A stretch of DNA of 59,883 bases from Candidatus Gastranaerophilales bacterium HUM_9. Its GTDB lineage: Bacteria; Cyanobacteriota; Vampirovibrionia; Gastranaerophilales; Gastranaerophilaceae. The notes beneath the pieces were generated by a model. It saw nothing but the letters and a program-made list of their open reading frames with translations, ran no database searches and was not told the origin of the DNA. The stretch is from NCBI GenBank assembly GCA_002103075.1, contig DABG01000016.1, forward strand, positions 1 to 59,883, read 5' to 3'. Of the stretch, positions 1 to 9,079 are shown piece after piece; position 1 is the first letter of the stretch, and the number at the start of each line of letters is the position of its first letter. A program made the position numbers and the translations under genes.

Positions 1-87
1 CGTAAGAGCGTAAAACACGGAATGAACGGCTAAATTCGTTAGAATTTAAAAGTGAATATAGTGTTTAGCACGCCCGAATAATCCAAG

Positions 88-187
88 ACAACGAAGTGAC
101 ACGGCAATCCAGAAATACGGTTCTATTAACACAAAATGTCATTCAGAGCGGTCTGAACGTATTCTGTAATGCAAGCGTGGAATCCCT
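88..187 (+). repeat. Intergenic repeat, GTCATTCAGAG...GGAATCCC family (copy A)
   Basis: From about 126 to 187 the sequence TTAACACAAAATGTCATTCA, then GAGCGGTCTG, a variable middle, and GCAAGCGTGGAATCCCT is nearly identical to 18133-18195. A fragment with the sister ending (CGAAGTGACACGGCAATCC) sits just before it at about 95-113. The 1-519 stretch holds only these repeats and the hairpin at 219-259; no gene is visible in it. Confidence 0.75.
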
Positions 188-218
188 GCGAACATATAAA
201 GTATTTTTTAGTTAACTA

Positions 219-259
219 TTTTCTTTCTTTTCGGAGTTGCGAAGCCAAAAGAAAGAAAA
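219..259. repeat. 13-bp perfect inverted repeat
   Basis: The arms TTTTCTTTCTTTT (219-231) and AAAAGAAAGAAAA (247-259) are perfect complements around a 15-nt centre (CGGAGTTGCGAAGCC). A GAAAGAAA tract follows at once. It could be a terminator-like structure or an intergenic repeat unit; only one copy is present in the window. Confidence 0.5.
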
Positions 260-519
260 CAGTAGAAAAAGAAAGAAACGGCACGCTGAGTAGACACGAA
301 AATATTAGCACTCAACCGTTAAAGCTCATAACTCGGAATTTGTGATTTTATTTTAGCTATCAAATTTCTCAAACAAATTCGCTGTCTGGGTTTCGTTTAT
401 GTTTTCGTGCCTACTATGTTGTTTTCAACAACAATTAAACTGTTCATATAATCAAATTAAATGTCTAAATATTTTATTTAATACTTTAATAGCAAACTGT
501 TATTAAATTTAAGAAATTT

Positions 520-2520
520 TTAATAAATATTCGAATAAATCCAATAGCTTCTCAAAACTTTTTTCACATAAGACTGGGTTTCTAAATACGGAACCTTTTC
601 TACAAAATCATCTATATCTTTGTATTTCAAAGTCTGCAACCAGTTCAAAACACAATTGTGACCACAGTTATATGCTAAAACTGCATAAATATCTTCGTTA
701 TAAAGCGTGTTTTTTATATCCTCAAAATGCAAACACCCTAATCTTATATTAGTTACAGGGTCGTACAAATTGTTGCTTAAAGAGTGTTTTGATGCCAATT
801 CGTTTGCAGTTGCCGGCATGAGTTGCATTAAACCAACAGCACCAACTGCACTTCTTATTTGAGGATTAAAATGACTTTCTTCCCTCAATATTGATAATAT
901 AACCAACGAATCCTCAAACCCTTTTGAGTTAACAATTGTGTCATAATAATTTAGTGGATAAGCCAATCTCCATCTAACATCGTCAAAGTCTGGTCTTGGT
1001 CGCATTTTTTTAATAGCTTCTTGTGCTAAGATTACAGACTGTACTAAGTTTCCTTTTTTATACTCAATCCAACTTTGTACAAAATCATCGTTTTTATATA
1101 ATTCTGATACGAAGTCGTAATCTCCTAATTCTACAAGTTTTGTAGCCATTGACTGTTCTGTTGTTTTTCCATAAGGAAATTCTATCGGTTTTTGTTTGAT
1201 ATCTTTGTTACCCATTAGTTTATTTTTATGTAATCTGCTATATGCTCTGAAACTATAATAACTATCAGGATATTTGCGTTGAACGTCTGTATAATATTTT
1301 TTCGCCATCAGTCCATTTTTATTACGTTCATAGATTTTACCAATCCAGAACATAACGGCAGGTGCTGTATCAGAATCCTTAAAATATCTTAAGTGCTTTT
1401 GACCTAACAATATAGATTTTTTATAATTTCCCTTATCGATTGTGTATAAGAATGTTTTATATAATGCTTCTGCTGAAAACTTACTTTCAGGAAATGCTGT
1501 GAACAATTTCTCATAAATAGTATACATATTTTGTGGGTTTGAATATTTTGCCTGTAGATAAATCAAATAGTCAATAGCCACATTATCAGGAGCATAGGTA
1601 ATAAGTTTATTTATGCTTTCAAGTTTGTTATCTGTATAAGATAAATAACAATCAATTACTTCATAGATGTCTTCTATATCAACATATTCTGAAAAATATT
1701 TCAAACCTTTTTCAGTCAATCTTCTTGCAAACGGCAAATTGCCACGCTTAAACTCATTCAAACCAAACTTTGCCCAACTGTTTTTTAAATCAGAATTTTC
1801 AAAATAAGGACAAGCGTCATTATATAGCTCTCGTTTGTAATATGATTCTGCTAATGCCAAATTGTCATCTTCGGATATAACTATTCCAAGTTTTTTAATT
1901 TTGTTAATTGAACCTTGTACAAATCTTCCATCAGGTGAAAGTTTTACATATCTAATAAAATGATTTAAGGATTTTTGTTTTAAATCTTTTCTTTTCCAAT
2001 ACCAGCGTGTTTTTTGAGCATTTGCCATATCAATAGATGCAACATAATATTCTGATGCCAACGCATAATCTGTATCAGGGTAATATTTTATTATATGAAC
2101 AAAATGTTTTCTTGCAGATTTGTTATTCAATTCATATTTAAGCATCGCCAAATTATATTCACTAACGACATATAAAGGAGAATTTGGGAACAACATTAAA
2201 AGAGTAGAATAATTTCTTTTTGCAGCTTTATAATCCCCGACCTCAACAGCACATCTTGCTTGCCTGAATAATGCTGGTGCTTTTATATCAGAAAGCAATG
2301 ATATTTTTGAAAAATAATGATATGATTCAGAATAGTTTTGACTTTTGTATAATTCTAATCCTTTTGAATAGTTCTTAAAATCGAAACTTTCAAAGAGTTT
2401 TGACTTTACAAATAACCCGCAAAACACACTTATAAGTATAACTAGTAATATTGTGATAAAATTATTTTTCATAACTGATTTGTGAAAATACTCCCCGAGT
2501 TTTAATTGTAACATAAACAT
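520..2520 (-). CDS. Lytic murein transglycosylase (Slt-type) with TPR-like helical region
   Basis: This enzyme should cleave the MurNAc-GlcNAc bond of peptidoglycan. One membrane segment lies near residues 20-38, followed by about 480 residues of TPR/superhelical repeats as in soluble lytic transglycosylase Slt70. The C-terminal ~125 residues form a clear SLT catalytic domain: the catalytic Glu in LREESHFNP (about 547), GAVGLMQLMP, and an AYNCG motif matching the family's AYNAG. It is anchored by the N-terminal helix, probably facing the periplasm. Start uncertain: ATG at 2520 or 2514 or an internal Met at 2472 just before the membrane helix all fit. It diverges from the gene at 2614. Confidence 0.88.
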   Translation of the reverse strand: MFMLQLKLGEYFHKSVMKNNFITILLVILISVFCGLFVKSKLFESFDFKNYSKGLELYKSQNYSESYHYFSKISLLSDIKAPALFRQARCAVEVGDYKAAKRNYSTLLMLFPNSPLYVVSEYNLAMLKYELNNKSARKHFVHIIKYYPDTDYALASEYYVASIDMANAQKTRWYWKRKDLKQKSLNHFIRYVKLSPDGRFVQGSINKIKKLGIVISEDDNLALAESYYKRELYNDACPYFENSDLKNSWAKFGLNEFKRGNLPFARRLTEKGLKYFSEYVDIEDIYEVIDCYLSYTDNKLESINKLITYAPDNVAIDYLIYLQAKYSNPQNMYTIYEKLFTAFPESKFSAEALYKTFLYTIDKGNYKKSILLGQKHLRYFKDSDTAPAVMFWIGKIYERNKNGLMAKKYYTDVQRKYPDSYYSFRAYSRLHKNKLMGNKDIKQKPIEFPYGKTTEQSMATKLVELGDYDFVSELYKNDDFVQSWIEYKKGNLVQSVILAQEAIKKMRPRPDFDDVRWRLAYPLNYYDTIVNSKGFEDSLVILSILREESHFNPQIRSAVGAVGLMQLMPATANELASKHSLSNNLYDPVTNIRLGCLHFEDIKNTLYNEDIYAVLAYNCGHNCVLNWLQTLKYKDIDDFVEKVPYLETQSYVKKVLRSYWIYSNIY

Positions 2521-2563
2521 AAATTTATACGTTATACGATGTATACAACTCTGTTGAAATTTA

Positions 2564-2572
2564 TGCTAGAAT
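2564..2572 (+). promoter_or_regulatory. Extended -10 promoter for the 2614 gene
   Basis: TTATGCTAGAAT contains an extended -10 (TGC-TAGAAT, box 2567-2572). The same 12-mer lies upstream of rseP at 36072-36083. No convincing -35 box is seen, as expected for an extended -10. It would give a leader of about 35 nt carrying the AAGGA ribosome site. Confidence 0.5.
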
Positions 2573-2613
2573 ACAGACGGAAGATAGAGTATAAAGAAGT
2601 AAGGATATATATT

Positions 2614-4821
2614 ATGAGTTTAATAGAAGTAAAGAACAATTTGTTAAAGTTTTCTTATGACGAAGACTTAGTATTATCAGGGTTTGTAAGAGTTACAGAT
2701 TCTAAAAATTCTTATATAGCTCAAGTACTTCATCTAGAAGCGACTCGTGTTGGTAAAGTTGCAATCGCTAAAATTCTATTTATGTACAATGATGAAAAAA
2801 TTACTTCTTATAACGGTTCTATTCCGTCACTTCGTGCCGAAATAAGTGCGGTAGACTCTTCTATTTTATTAAACTCTTTAGAAAAAACTCACCCTTTAAA
2901 CTTAGGGGTTCTTGCTCAACAAAACGAAAAACTTTTTGTTGATATGTCTATCTTAGATGATAACCCTATTATTTGTGCAGAGAAATTCTTTGCAACAAAA
3001 GTCTTTTTAAATAACCTTGCTATACAATTACAATTGAATGGTAAAAAAGTTGTTGTATTTGATACGGTAGGAGCTTTTAAGTCAAATAAATTAACTGTGT
3101 GCAAGGATTTCAAACTTCCATTAAACACATCAGCAATCAATTATATTTATGAATACGGATTTGAAGACGCAACTCCGGATACAAAAGCGTTGATTCAATC
3201 AATCTTTGAAGAATTATCAGAGTATTCAAAAACTGTCCCTTTTATTCCGTTCAATAGCTTTAAGTCAGTTGTTGATGCAGAATTCAATAGAACAAAATTA
3301 ATTCAATTAATTTTGTTGAAAAACAAAATTAAACAAATCGGTGATTTGAATATTTATGGCGAAACAGATGCTGATTTTGCACAATTAGTTTCAAAAATTC
3401 AAACAGAAAACACTATTTTAATTGATGTTTCAAATATTGCAGGTAGCTTGCAAAGAGAATGTATCAAGTATGTATATTCGTTATTAGAACAATCTCAAGA
3501 AGAATTTTATGCATTCTTGCCATTGTCTAACGAAAACTCTGATAAAGAAGTTTTATCAACAATACACAACTCTGAGAAAGTACACACAACAGTTATTTGT
3601 GGATATGACTACAAATATACTAGTCTTTTAAAACAAACATCTAAGAATATGTTCATGTTCACACCATTGAAACAACAAAGAGATTTTGGCGGATACAATA
3701 TCTTCTTACAAAAATTGGCAGAAGATGAATGCATCGCTTATGGTAAGATGACAAAATTTGTTCCATTGATTGTAAAACTTCATCAACTCAGACCTGACGA
3801 AGTTCAGATTATTCCACAAACGGTGGCTCAACCAGTTCAGCCTCAACCGGTTGTAGAACCTAGCGTTCAAACAATTCAACCTGCTGAAAAAGTTGATAAT
3901 ACAATGGTAGAAAATTTTGTTAATTCTATCACTCCTGAAAGCGTAAATCTTCAAACTACACAAGCTGTAGAACCAGTTGTTACTGAACCTGTAGTAGAAG
4001 AAACACCAATGGAAGCTCAACCTATTGTTGAAGAAGTTATCAAAGAAACAATCGTTGAACAACCTGTAGAAATGGCTGACGAAGTTGTTGTTGAAGAAGT
4101 TTCTCAAGAACCAGCTCAAGCACCAGTTGAAGAAATTTCTATAGAGGAAGCTCCACAAGCCGTTGAGGAAGAAGTTGTTGAACCTCAAAACGACAATTCT
4201 ATTTTAGAAGAATTGGCTGTTTCTGATGAAGAAGAGGAAGAAGACGACGACATTGATGAAGATGAATACGCATCTGATGAGTTGTTGGAAGAACCTCAAA
4301 CTGCAAGCGAAGAAGAATTAACACAAGCGTTAAACGAAGTTCCTGATATTGAAGATGATGAAGAATTATCAGATGATGATTTAGATATGATTGAAGAGCT
4401 ATCAAAACCGGAAGAAGAACAAGTTGCAGCTGCTCCGGCTCCTGCATCTCAACCTGCTCCTCAACCACAAGTGGCACCACAGCCTGTTCAACAACAAGCT
4501 CCTCAACAACCACAGGTTGCTCCACAGCCAATTCCGGCTCCTCAACCTGCACAACCAAAACAACCACAACAAATCACACCAGATATGATGGAAAATTCTA
4601 AAAACCCTACAGTACCTGTTTATTCAGCAGATATTCCTGATGAAGACAGAGTTAACCGTGTAAAATTCCAACAAGGTGATAGAGTTCTTCATGAAGAATT
4701 TGGTGAAGGTGTTGTTGAAAAAATGATTGCTTACGGTGACAAGGAACTTTGTTCTATCAATTTCGGAAGCGTTGGTAGAAGATTGCTAAATCCTGAAATC
4801 ACTGAAATGCGAAAAATTTAA
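2614..4821 (+). CDS. Uncharacterised protein with acidic/Pro-Gln linker and PcrA/UvrD-like C-terminal Tudor domain
   Basis: About 735 residues. The start is set at 2614 (MSLIEVKNN) because AAGGA lies 9 nt upstream; an in-frame ATG at 2539 has no such site. Residues ~5-65 look like a small beta-barrel (HAS-barrel-like guess). Residues ~110-390 form an alpha/beta region with some resemblance to HerA/FtsK-type ATPases, but no intact Walker A is visible. Residues ~400-670 are a low-complexity Glu/Val/Pro/Gln linker. The last ~55 residues (GDRVLHEEFGEGVVEKM...SINFGSVGRRLL) match the Tudor-like C-terminal domain of PcrA/UvrD helicases, which binds RNA polymerase. Function unknown; a role in transcription-coupled DNA transactions is only an inference. 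Confidence 0.7.
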   Translation: MSLIEVKNNLLKFSYDEDLVLSGFVRVTDSKNSYIAQVLHLEATRVGKVAIAKILFMYNDEKITSYNGSIPSLRAEISAVDSSILLNSLEKTHPLNLGVLAQQNEKLFVDMSILDDNPIICAEKFFATKVFLNNLAIQLQLNGKKVVVFDTVGAFKSNKLTVCKDFKLPLNTSAINYIYEYGFEDATPDTKALIQSIFEELSEYSKTVPFIPFNSFKSVVDAEFNRTKLIQLILLKNKIKQIGDLNIYGETDADFAQLVSKIQTENTILIDVSNIAGSLQRECIKYVYSLLEQSQEEFYAFLPLSNENSDKEVLSTIHNSEKVHTTVICGYDYKYTSLLKQTSKNMFMFTPLKQQRDFGGYNIFLQKLAEDECIAYGKMTKFVPLIVKLHQLRPDEVQIIPQTVAQPVQPQPVVEPSVQTIQPAEKVDNTMVENFVNSITPESVNLQTTQAVEPVVTEPVVEETPMEAQPIVEEVIKETIVEQPVEMADEVVVEEVSQEPAQAPVEEISIEEAPQAVEEEVVEPQNDNSILEELAVSDEEEEEDDDIDEDEYASDELLEEPQTASEEELTQALNEVPDIEDDEELSDDDLDMIEELSKPEEEQVAAAPAPASQPAPQPQVAPQPVQQQAPQQPQVAPQPIPAPQPAQPKQPQQITPDMMENSKNPTVPVYSADIPDEDRVNRVKFQQGDRVLHEEFGEGVVEKMIAYGDKELCSINFGSVGRRLLNPEITEMRKI

Positions 4822-4844
4822 TATGTAAATATTTCTTTTTGTCG

Positions 4845-4850
4845 TATAAT
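4845..4850 (+). promoter_or_regulatory. -10 box placed for a leaderless wecB transcript
   Basis: A perfect TATAAT ends 6 nt before the wecB ATG at 4857, so +1 would fall on or next to the start codon. No Shine-Dalgarno sequence is visible. No good -35 is seen at 17 bp, so this is weaker than the promoter at 43619. Confidence 0.45.
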
Positions 4851-4856
4851 TGAATT

Positions 4857-5966
4857 ATGAAAAATATATTAGTAGTGTTCGGGACAAGACCCGAAATAAT
4901 CAAATTAGCTCCTGTAATAATTGAATTACGCAAATATCCAAATGATTATAACGTAATCGTTTGTAATACTGAGCAACAAAAAGAATTATCAAATCAAACT
5001 CTTGCATATTTTGGTTTAAAAGCTGATATTAATCTTGATTGTATGCGTGCTAACCAATCACTTGCAGGTGTACAAACAAAGATTTTAACTTCATTAGAAG
5101 AAGTTTTTAATAAAAATAAAATTGATGCAACCATTGTACAAGGTGACACAATGACAGTTTTCTGTGGAGCTTTGGTTAGTTTTTATCATAAAACTCCTGT
5201 TTATCATGTTGAAGCAGGGCTTAGATCTTATGATATATATGAACCATTCCCAGAAGAAGTTATGCGTCAGATGACTAGCCGTGTTGCAGAATTACACTTC
5301 GCTCCAACAGAGGTGAATAAAAAAGCGTTGTTGAAAGAAGATATTGCTGAATCAAAAATACACGTTGTTGGAAACACTGTAATTGATGCACTTTTCTGTC
5401 TTTCAGATGAAGTGATTGAAAATTCAAAGAAATTCTTTGAGGATAAGAATATAACTATTGATGATAAATTAATCTTGATTACTGCACATAGACGTGAAAA
5501 TCATGGTGAAAGAATTGATAGAATAATTGATGCTATTGAGTTTTTGGCTAAGAAATTTGCTGACCATACATTTGTTATTCCTGTTCACCCAAACCCAAAT
5601 GTTAAAGACAAAATTCATCAAAGATTAGATAGTTATAATAATATAAAATTATTAACACCATTAGATTATCCATATTTGGTTTATTTGCAAAAGCATGCAA
5701 AATTAATCCTTACAGATAGCGGCGGAATACAAGAAGAAGCACCATCATTTGCTTGTCCGACTCTTGTTATGAGATACGAAACAGAACGCAAAGAGGGTGT
5801 TGATGCTGGAGTATCAGTTCTTGTAGGGGCTGATTACGACAAGATTGTAAACTTAGCATCTGATATCTTGTCTAAACCAAAATCTGAAACAAGATTAAAA
5901 GTTCAAAACCCTTATGGTGACGGTACTGCATCAAAACAAATAGAACAAATCATTAGAAATGCTTAA
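4857..5966 (+). CDS. wecB: UDP-N-acetylglucosamine 2-epimerase (non-hydrolysing)
   Basis: Interconverts UDP-GlcNAc and UDP-ManNAc in the cytosol, feeding ManNAc or ManNAcA into surface polysaccharide. Length (369 aa) matches the family. Motifs in order: FGTRPEIIKLAPVI at the N-terminus, HVEAGLRS and PFPEEVMRQM in the first Rossmann half, TAHRREN and PVHPNPNVK in the hinge, and LTDSGGIQEEAPSF in the second half, which binds UDP. It runs by 8 bp into the Cys-cluster gene behind it. The symbol mnaA would be equally valid; the polysaccharide served is unknown. Confidence 0.95.
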   Translation: MKNILVVFGTRPEIIKLAPVIIELRKYPNDYNVIVCNTEQQKELSNQTLAYFGLKADINLDCMRANQSLAGVQTKILTSLEEVFNKNKIDATIVQGDTMTVFCGALVSFYHKTPVYHVEAGLRSYDIYEPFPEEVMRQMTSRVAELHFAPTEVNKKALLKEDIAESKIHVVGNTVIDALFCLSDEVIENSKKFFEDKNITIDDKLILITAHRRENHGERIDRIIDAIEFLAKKFADHTFVIPVHPNPNVKDKIHQRLDSYNNIKLLTPLDYPYLVYLQKHAKLILTDSGGIQEEAPSFACPTLVMRYETERKEGVDAGVSVLVGADYDKIVNLASDILSKPKSETRLKVQNPYGDGTASKQIEQIIRNA

Positions 5967-6372
5967 GTATTTTTTACAGTACCTAAAATTTTTGTATAAC
6001 AAAACCTTTTCTTCAAAATACGTTGTAAAAGGTAAGTGTAAAGCGTGTGGAAAATGCTGTCGCAGTATTGTTTTTTATGATGGTGAAGAATTAATTAAGA
6101 CTAAAGAACAGTTTGAGATTGCAAAGACAAAAAATAAAAGAATGAACTTGTTTGAAATTTCTGGAGTTGATGAAACAGATGGAGCTTTAACTTTTGTCTG
6201 CAAATCTTTAGGTGACGATGGCAAATGTAAAAATTATTGGTTACGTTCAATGTTTTGTCGTGAGTACCCCTTTATTATACCTGATTTTATAAAAAATAAT
6301 GGTCAAACCCTTGAAGGCTGTGGATACTATTACTCTGTAAATAAACCGTTTGATGAGTATTTGAATAAGTAA
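5959..6372 (+). CDS. YkgJ-family cysteine-cluster protein
   Basis: A 137-residue protein with the metal-binding signature of the YkgJ/UPF0153 family: CKACGKCC near residue 31, then CKSLGDDGKCKNY and FCREYPF. The Cys spacing suggests a zinc or Fe-S site. It overlaps wecB by 8 bp and is probably translationally coupled to it. The biochemical role of the family is not settled. Confidence 0.8.
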   Translation: MLKYFLQYLKFLYNKTFSSKYVVKGKCKACGKCCRSIVFYDGEELIKTKEQFEIAKTKNKRMNLFEISGVDETDGALTFVCKSLGDDGKCKNYWLRSMFCREYPFIIPDFIKNNGQTLEGCGYYYSVNKPFDEYLNK

Positions 6373-6395
6373 CAAAATGTTACAGTTTTTATTTT
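6368..6395 (+). terminator. Weak rho-independent terminator after the wecB pair
   Basis: A GTAAC-AAAAT-GTTAC stem of 5 bp is followed by a T-rich run. The short stem makes this tentative. Confidence 0.35.
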
Positions 6396-6455
6396 AGTAA
6401 AATTCTGCATGCATAAATTGACTTTATAATTATAGATATAAAGTGAGGCGTAGAA

Positions 6456-7934
6456 ATGAGTGATAATATACCAGCACAAGAGATTTTTAAGTCAGGTTTA
6501 ACCAGAGAACAATTCATAGAAAAATATTCTGAAATTCAAAAGACAGAAGAAAACAAGGACTCGTCTATTTTTTCAGAGGATTTTGCAAATTCTCTTGGAC
6601 AAATTTTTGACACCCTAAACACCAACGGCAACGATACCCTTGATGAAGACGAAATAACGACTTTACAAGGTTTAGGTGACAATGATAACAAAACTCTTTC
6701 AGAAGCTGATTTAAAAACATTATACGAAAAAATGGGTGATGAAATTATAAAAAAACATTCAAAAGATGTTTCTCCTGAACAAAGTTTTAAAACCGCAACC
6801 GCTAATGGTGACATCTATTCTAACACCTATGTAGAAGATCTAGGTCAGCAAATTTCCACTCTGCAAGAATTGATAAGTTTACGTAAAATAAACTCTACAA
6901 ACATTCAACACACATATCAATCACAAATTGATGAGCTTATAAAAAAAGACGCAAGTTTAACAACTGCTCAAAAAACAGAATACATAAAATTGTCTAATGA
7001 ACTTCAAGCATTGCAAAGACAATCAGATTCTAACGATGCCGAGATAAAAAAATTAGAAACAGAAATTCAAGACAATGAAAACGAAATAAAACTCGCTCAA
7101 GCAGAAGTTGATAAGCTAGACCCAAATAACGAAGATGATAAATCCTCTTACAACACGTGGTCAGAAGATTTGAACAGGTTATTAAATAAACGTGATGACC
7201 TCAATTTTGAATACTCAGAATTAAAAACAAAAAAATCGAACTTTAGTTCAAAAATTCAAAAAACAAAAAGTGACTTAGACAAAAAGAACAACGAAGTTCA
7301 ATCAGGTAACCCTGACTTGAAGATAAAAGTACAAATGTATAGAAATATGATTGAACAAGAAAAAAGCTCTTGTAAATCAGATGTTGAAAAATATACAACT
7401 CAAGTAAAATCATTGCAATCAGCACAAACCTATGCTATCAACCAAATCAAAAATACACCAGCTCCAACTTTTGAGGGTGAAAGCGGTGAAGCATCACACA
7501 AAAATGATAATCTAATGAGTTTTGATGAATTAAAAGCTCAGGGGCTAAAATACTCAGGTAATAAAGGTCAAAAGCTCGCAGGAACAATCCAAAAACATCT
7601 AAAAGGTTTCACTGGCTATTGCTCAAGACATGTTAGCAACGCATTAAATGAAAGTGGCTTAGGCAAAGAACGTACAGGAGCCGCAGCAGATATGGATACA
7701 TTACTAGAAAAAAACAAAAACTTTAAAGAAATAAAAGTTTCAAGTGCAGAGGACCTAAAACGACTACCAGCCGGTTGTATCTTAGTCTACGAACGAGGAG
7801 CAGCTAGGTACAATTCAAAATATGGTCACATTGAAGTCACCCTAGGTGATGGAACCGCAGGCAGTGACGGACGTACAAGAAACTTAAGATACACAGATAA
7901 CATGTCTGTTTTTGTACCTGTTGAAAACGCTTAA
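6456..7934 (+). CDS. EF-hand / coiled-coil protein with CHAP-like cysteine peptidase domain
   Basis: 492 residues without an N-terminal signal peptide. An EF-hand-like loop lies at residues 55-66 (NTNGNDTLDEDE), with a second, poorer one near 75-86. Residues ~120-330 are charged coiled coil. The C-terminal ~105 residues look like a CHAP/NlpC-type hydrolase: a candidate nucleophile Cys389 in GYCSRHVSNAL, PAGCILVYERG, and a candidate His458 in YGHIEVTLGDG. The family usually cuts peptidoglycan peptides. ATG at 6456 follows GAGGCGTAGAA. It converges with fliR, overlapping by 4 bp. Being leaderless, it may leave by a non-Sec route or act inside the cell. Confidence 0.7.
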   Translation: MSDNIPAQEIFKSGLTREQFIEKYSEIQKTEENKDSSIFSEDFANSLGQIFDTLNTNGNDTLDEDEITTLQGLGDNDNKTLSEADLKTLYEKMGDEIIKKHSKDVSPEQSFKTATANGDIYSNTYVEDLGQQISTLQELISLRKINSTNIQHTYQSQIDELIKKDASLTTAQKTEYIKLSNELQALQRQSDSNDAEIKKLETEIQDNENEIKLAQAEVDKLDPNNEDDKSSYNTWSEDLNRLLNKRDDLNFEYSELKTKKSNFSSKIQKTKSDLDKKNNEVQSGNPDLKIKVQMYRNMIEQEKSSCKSDVEKYTTQVKSLQSAQTYAINQIKNTPAPTFEGESGEASHKNDNLMSFDELKAQGLKYSGNKGQKLAGTIQKHLKGFTGYCSRHVSNALNESGLGKERTGAAADMDTLLEKNKNFKEIKVSSAEDLKRLPAGCILVYERGAARYNSKYGHIEVTLGDGTAGSDGRTRNLRYTDNMSVFVPVENA

Positions 7935-8716
7935 AAAATATTAGCAAATGATTGAAAATAGTCAGTGATAATATTAACTAACATTGGTAAAATCCAAACC
8001 ATAATTGCTGCACCAAATACAGGCTTAAATAAGAAACTCAATTGGAACACGTTTACCTGTGGTGCTGTTTTAGAGATTACACCAAGAATAATATCTTGAC
8101 CCAAAGTAGCCAACAGAACTGGTGAGGCAACCTGTAACCCCATAAATAAAACGTTTGAGGTCATTTTTATTAAATAATCTAAATTAACGAGTTTGTCTAA
8201 TGGAATAGCTGTTGCATAAATTGGAAACACTTCAAAACTTCTTAAAAACGCATTCATTAACCAATATACTCCACCTATTTCTATAAATATAATCAAGCTA
8301 AGTAATGATATAAGTTTTGCTAATATTGAGGTTTGTGATGATGTTGTAGGGTCTAACACCATCGCTGAACTTAAACCCATCTGCATATTAATCATATCAC
8401 CACCAGCGTCGATTGCTAACAAAATAACCTGTGCAATATAACCCAACATCGCACCTGCTGCGTAATTCAAAACCAATGCAAGTACAAAAGAACTTTCTTG
8501 TGGTTGAGCCTCTGGAGGTTTAGCCGAAATAAAAGCTATCGTCAGCAGCAGAGCCAATGATAGTTTTACAATAGAGTTCATTTCTTTTCTATTAAAAACA
8601 GGGGCAAGTCTAAAAAATCCCATTACACGTGCAAATATAACAAACCCCGCTGTCAAATAAACAGCGAAATAAGGGAATATTTTACCTAATTGTGTAATGT
8701 AATCGGCTGGATTCAT
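7931..8716 (-). CDS. fliR: Flagellar/type III export gate protein FliR
   Basis: About 261 residues of almost continuous membrane helices, matching FliR/SctT. It forms the export gate with FliP and FliQ. Recognisable stretches are FARVMGFFRLAPVF at the N-terminus and GGDMINMQMGLSSA, typical of FliR. The start is set at ATG 8716, which has AAGGAG 10 nt upstream and shares an ATGA overlap with the stop of the gene before it; a TTG 6 nt earlier is less likely. It is the last gene of the export operon; flhB and flhA do not follow. Confidence 0.9.
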   Translation of the reverse strand: MNPADYITQLGKIFPYFAVYLTAGFVIFARVMGFFRLAPVFNRKEMNSIVKLSLALLLTIAFISAKPPEAQPQESSFVLALVLNYAAGAMLGYIAQVILLAIDAGGDMINMQMGLSSAMVLDPTTSSQTSILAKLISLLSLIIFIEIGGVYWLMNAFLRSFEVFPIYATAIPLDKLVNLDYLIKMTSNVLFMGLQVASPVLLATLGQDIILGVISKTAPQVNVFQLSFLFKPVFGAAIMVWILPMLVNIITDYFQSFANIF

Positions 8717-9075
8717 TGACAATTATCTCCTTGTGGCAAAATTTCAGGAGGTAAATCCAGCGGAACAATCTTTATTACACGATTTCCTTTAAACTCAATT
8801 TTATTATCTTTAACAGTCGCTTTATAACCTAAAGTTCTATTTTTCAACTTAACCTTAAAATCTGTAACACCATCTTTTAATGGTGAAATAATAATAGTTC
8901 TTTTATCGTTCATTAATGTTGATAAAGGTTTCAAACTTATAATGCCCGTGTCTTGACATTCGACAGCTGTAATAGATTCATTAGATAACATTATATAATT
9001 TTCTGCTTTTGCTACATTAGTGAACAAAATTGTTAATGCTGATGTAAACAAAACTGTTTTAAATAGTTTTTTCAT
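8713..9075 (-). CDS. Small secreted protein encoded between fliQ and fliR
   Basis: 120 residues with a Sec signal peptide (MKKLFKTVLFTSALTILF..., cleavage probably after A-K-A near residue 24). The mature ~95 residues are beta-rich; ISLKPLSTLMND...IISPLKDGVTDFKVKLKNRTL resembles the N-terminal domain of pilus/secretin assembly proteins (CpaC-type), a tentative match. It shares an ATGA overlap with fliR and sits 4 nt after fliQ, so it is part of the operon. Such a gene is not a standard member of flagellar fliOPQR clusters. Confidence 0.7.
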   Translation of the reverse strand: MKKLFKTVLFTSALTILFTNVAKAENYIMLSNESITAVECQDTGIISLKPLSTLMNDKRTIIISPLKDGVTDFKVKLKNRTLGYKATVKDNKIEFKGNRVIKIVPLDLPPEILPQGDNCQ

Positions 9076-9079
9076 AATC

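Noticed and set aside
3706..4588. Long frames opposite or out of phase with the acidic linker of the 2614 gene
   Set aside because: Low-complexity codons (GAA, CAA, GTT) in the true gene create open frames in the other phases; their products are biased and lack starts.
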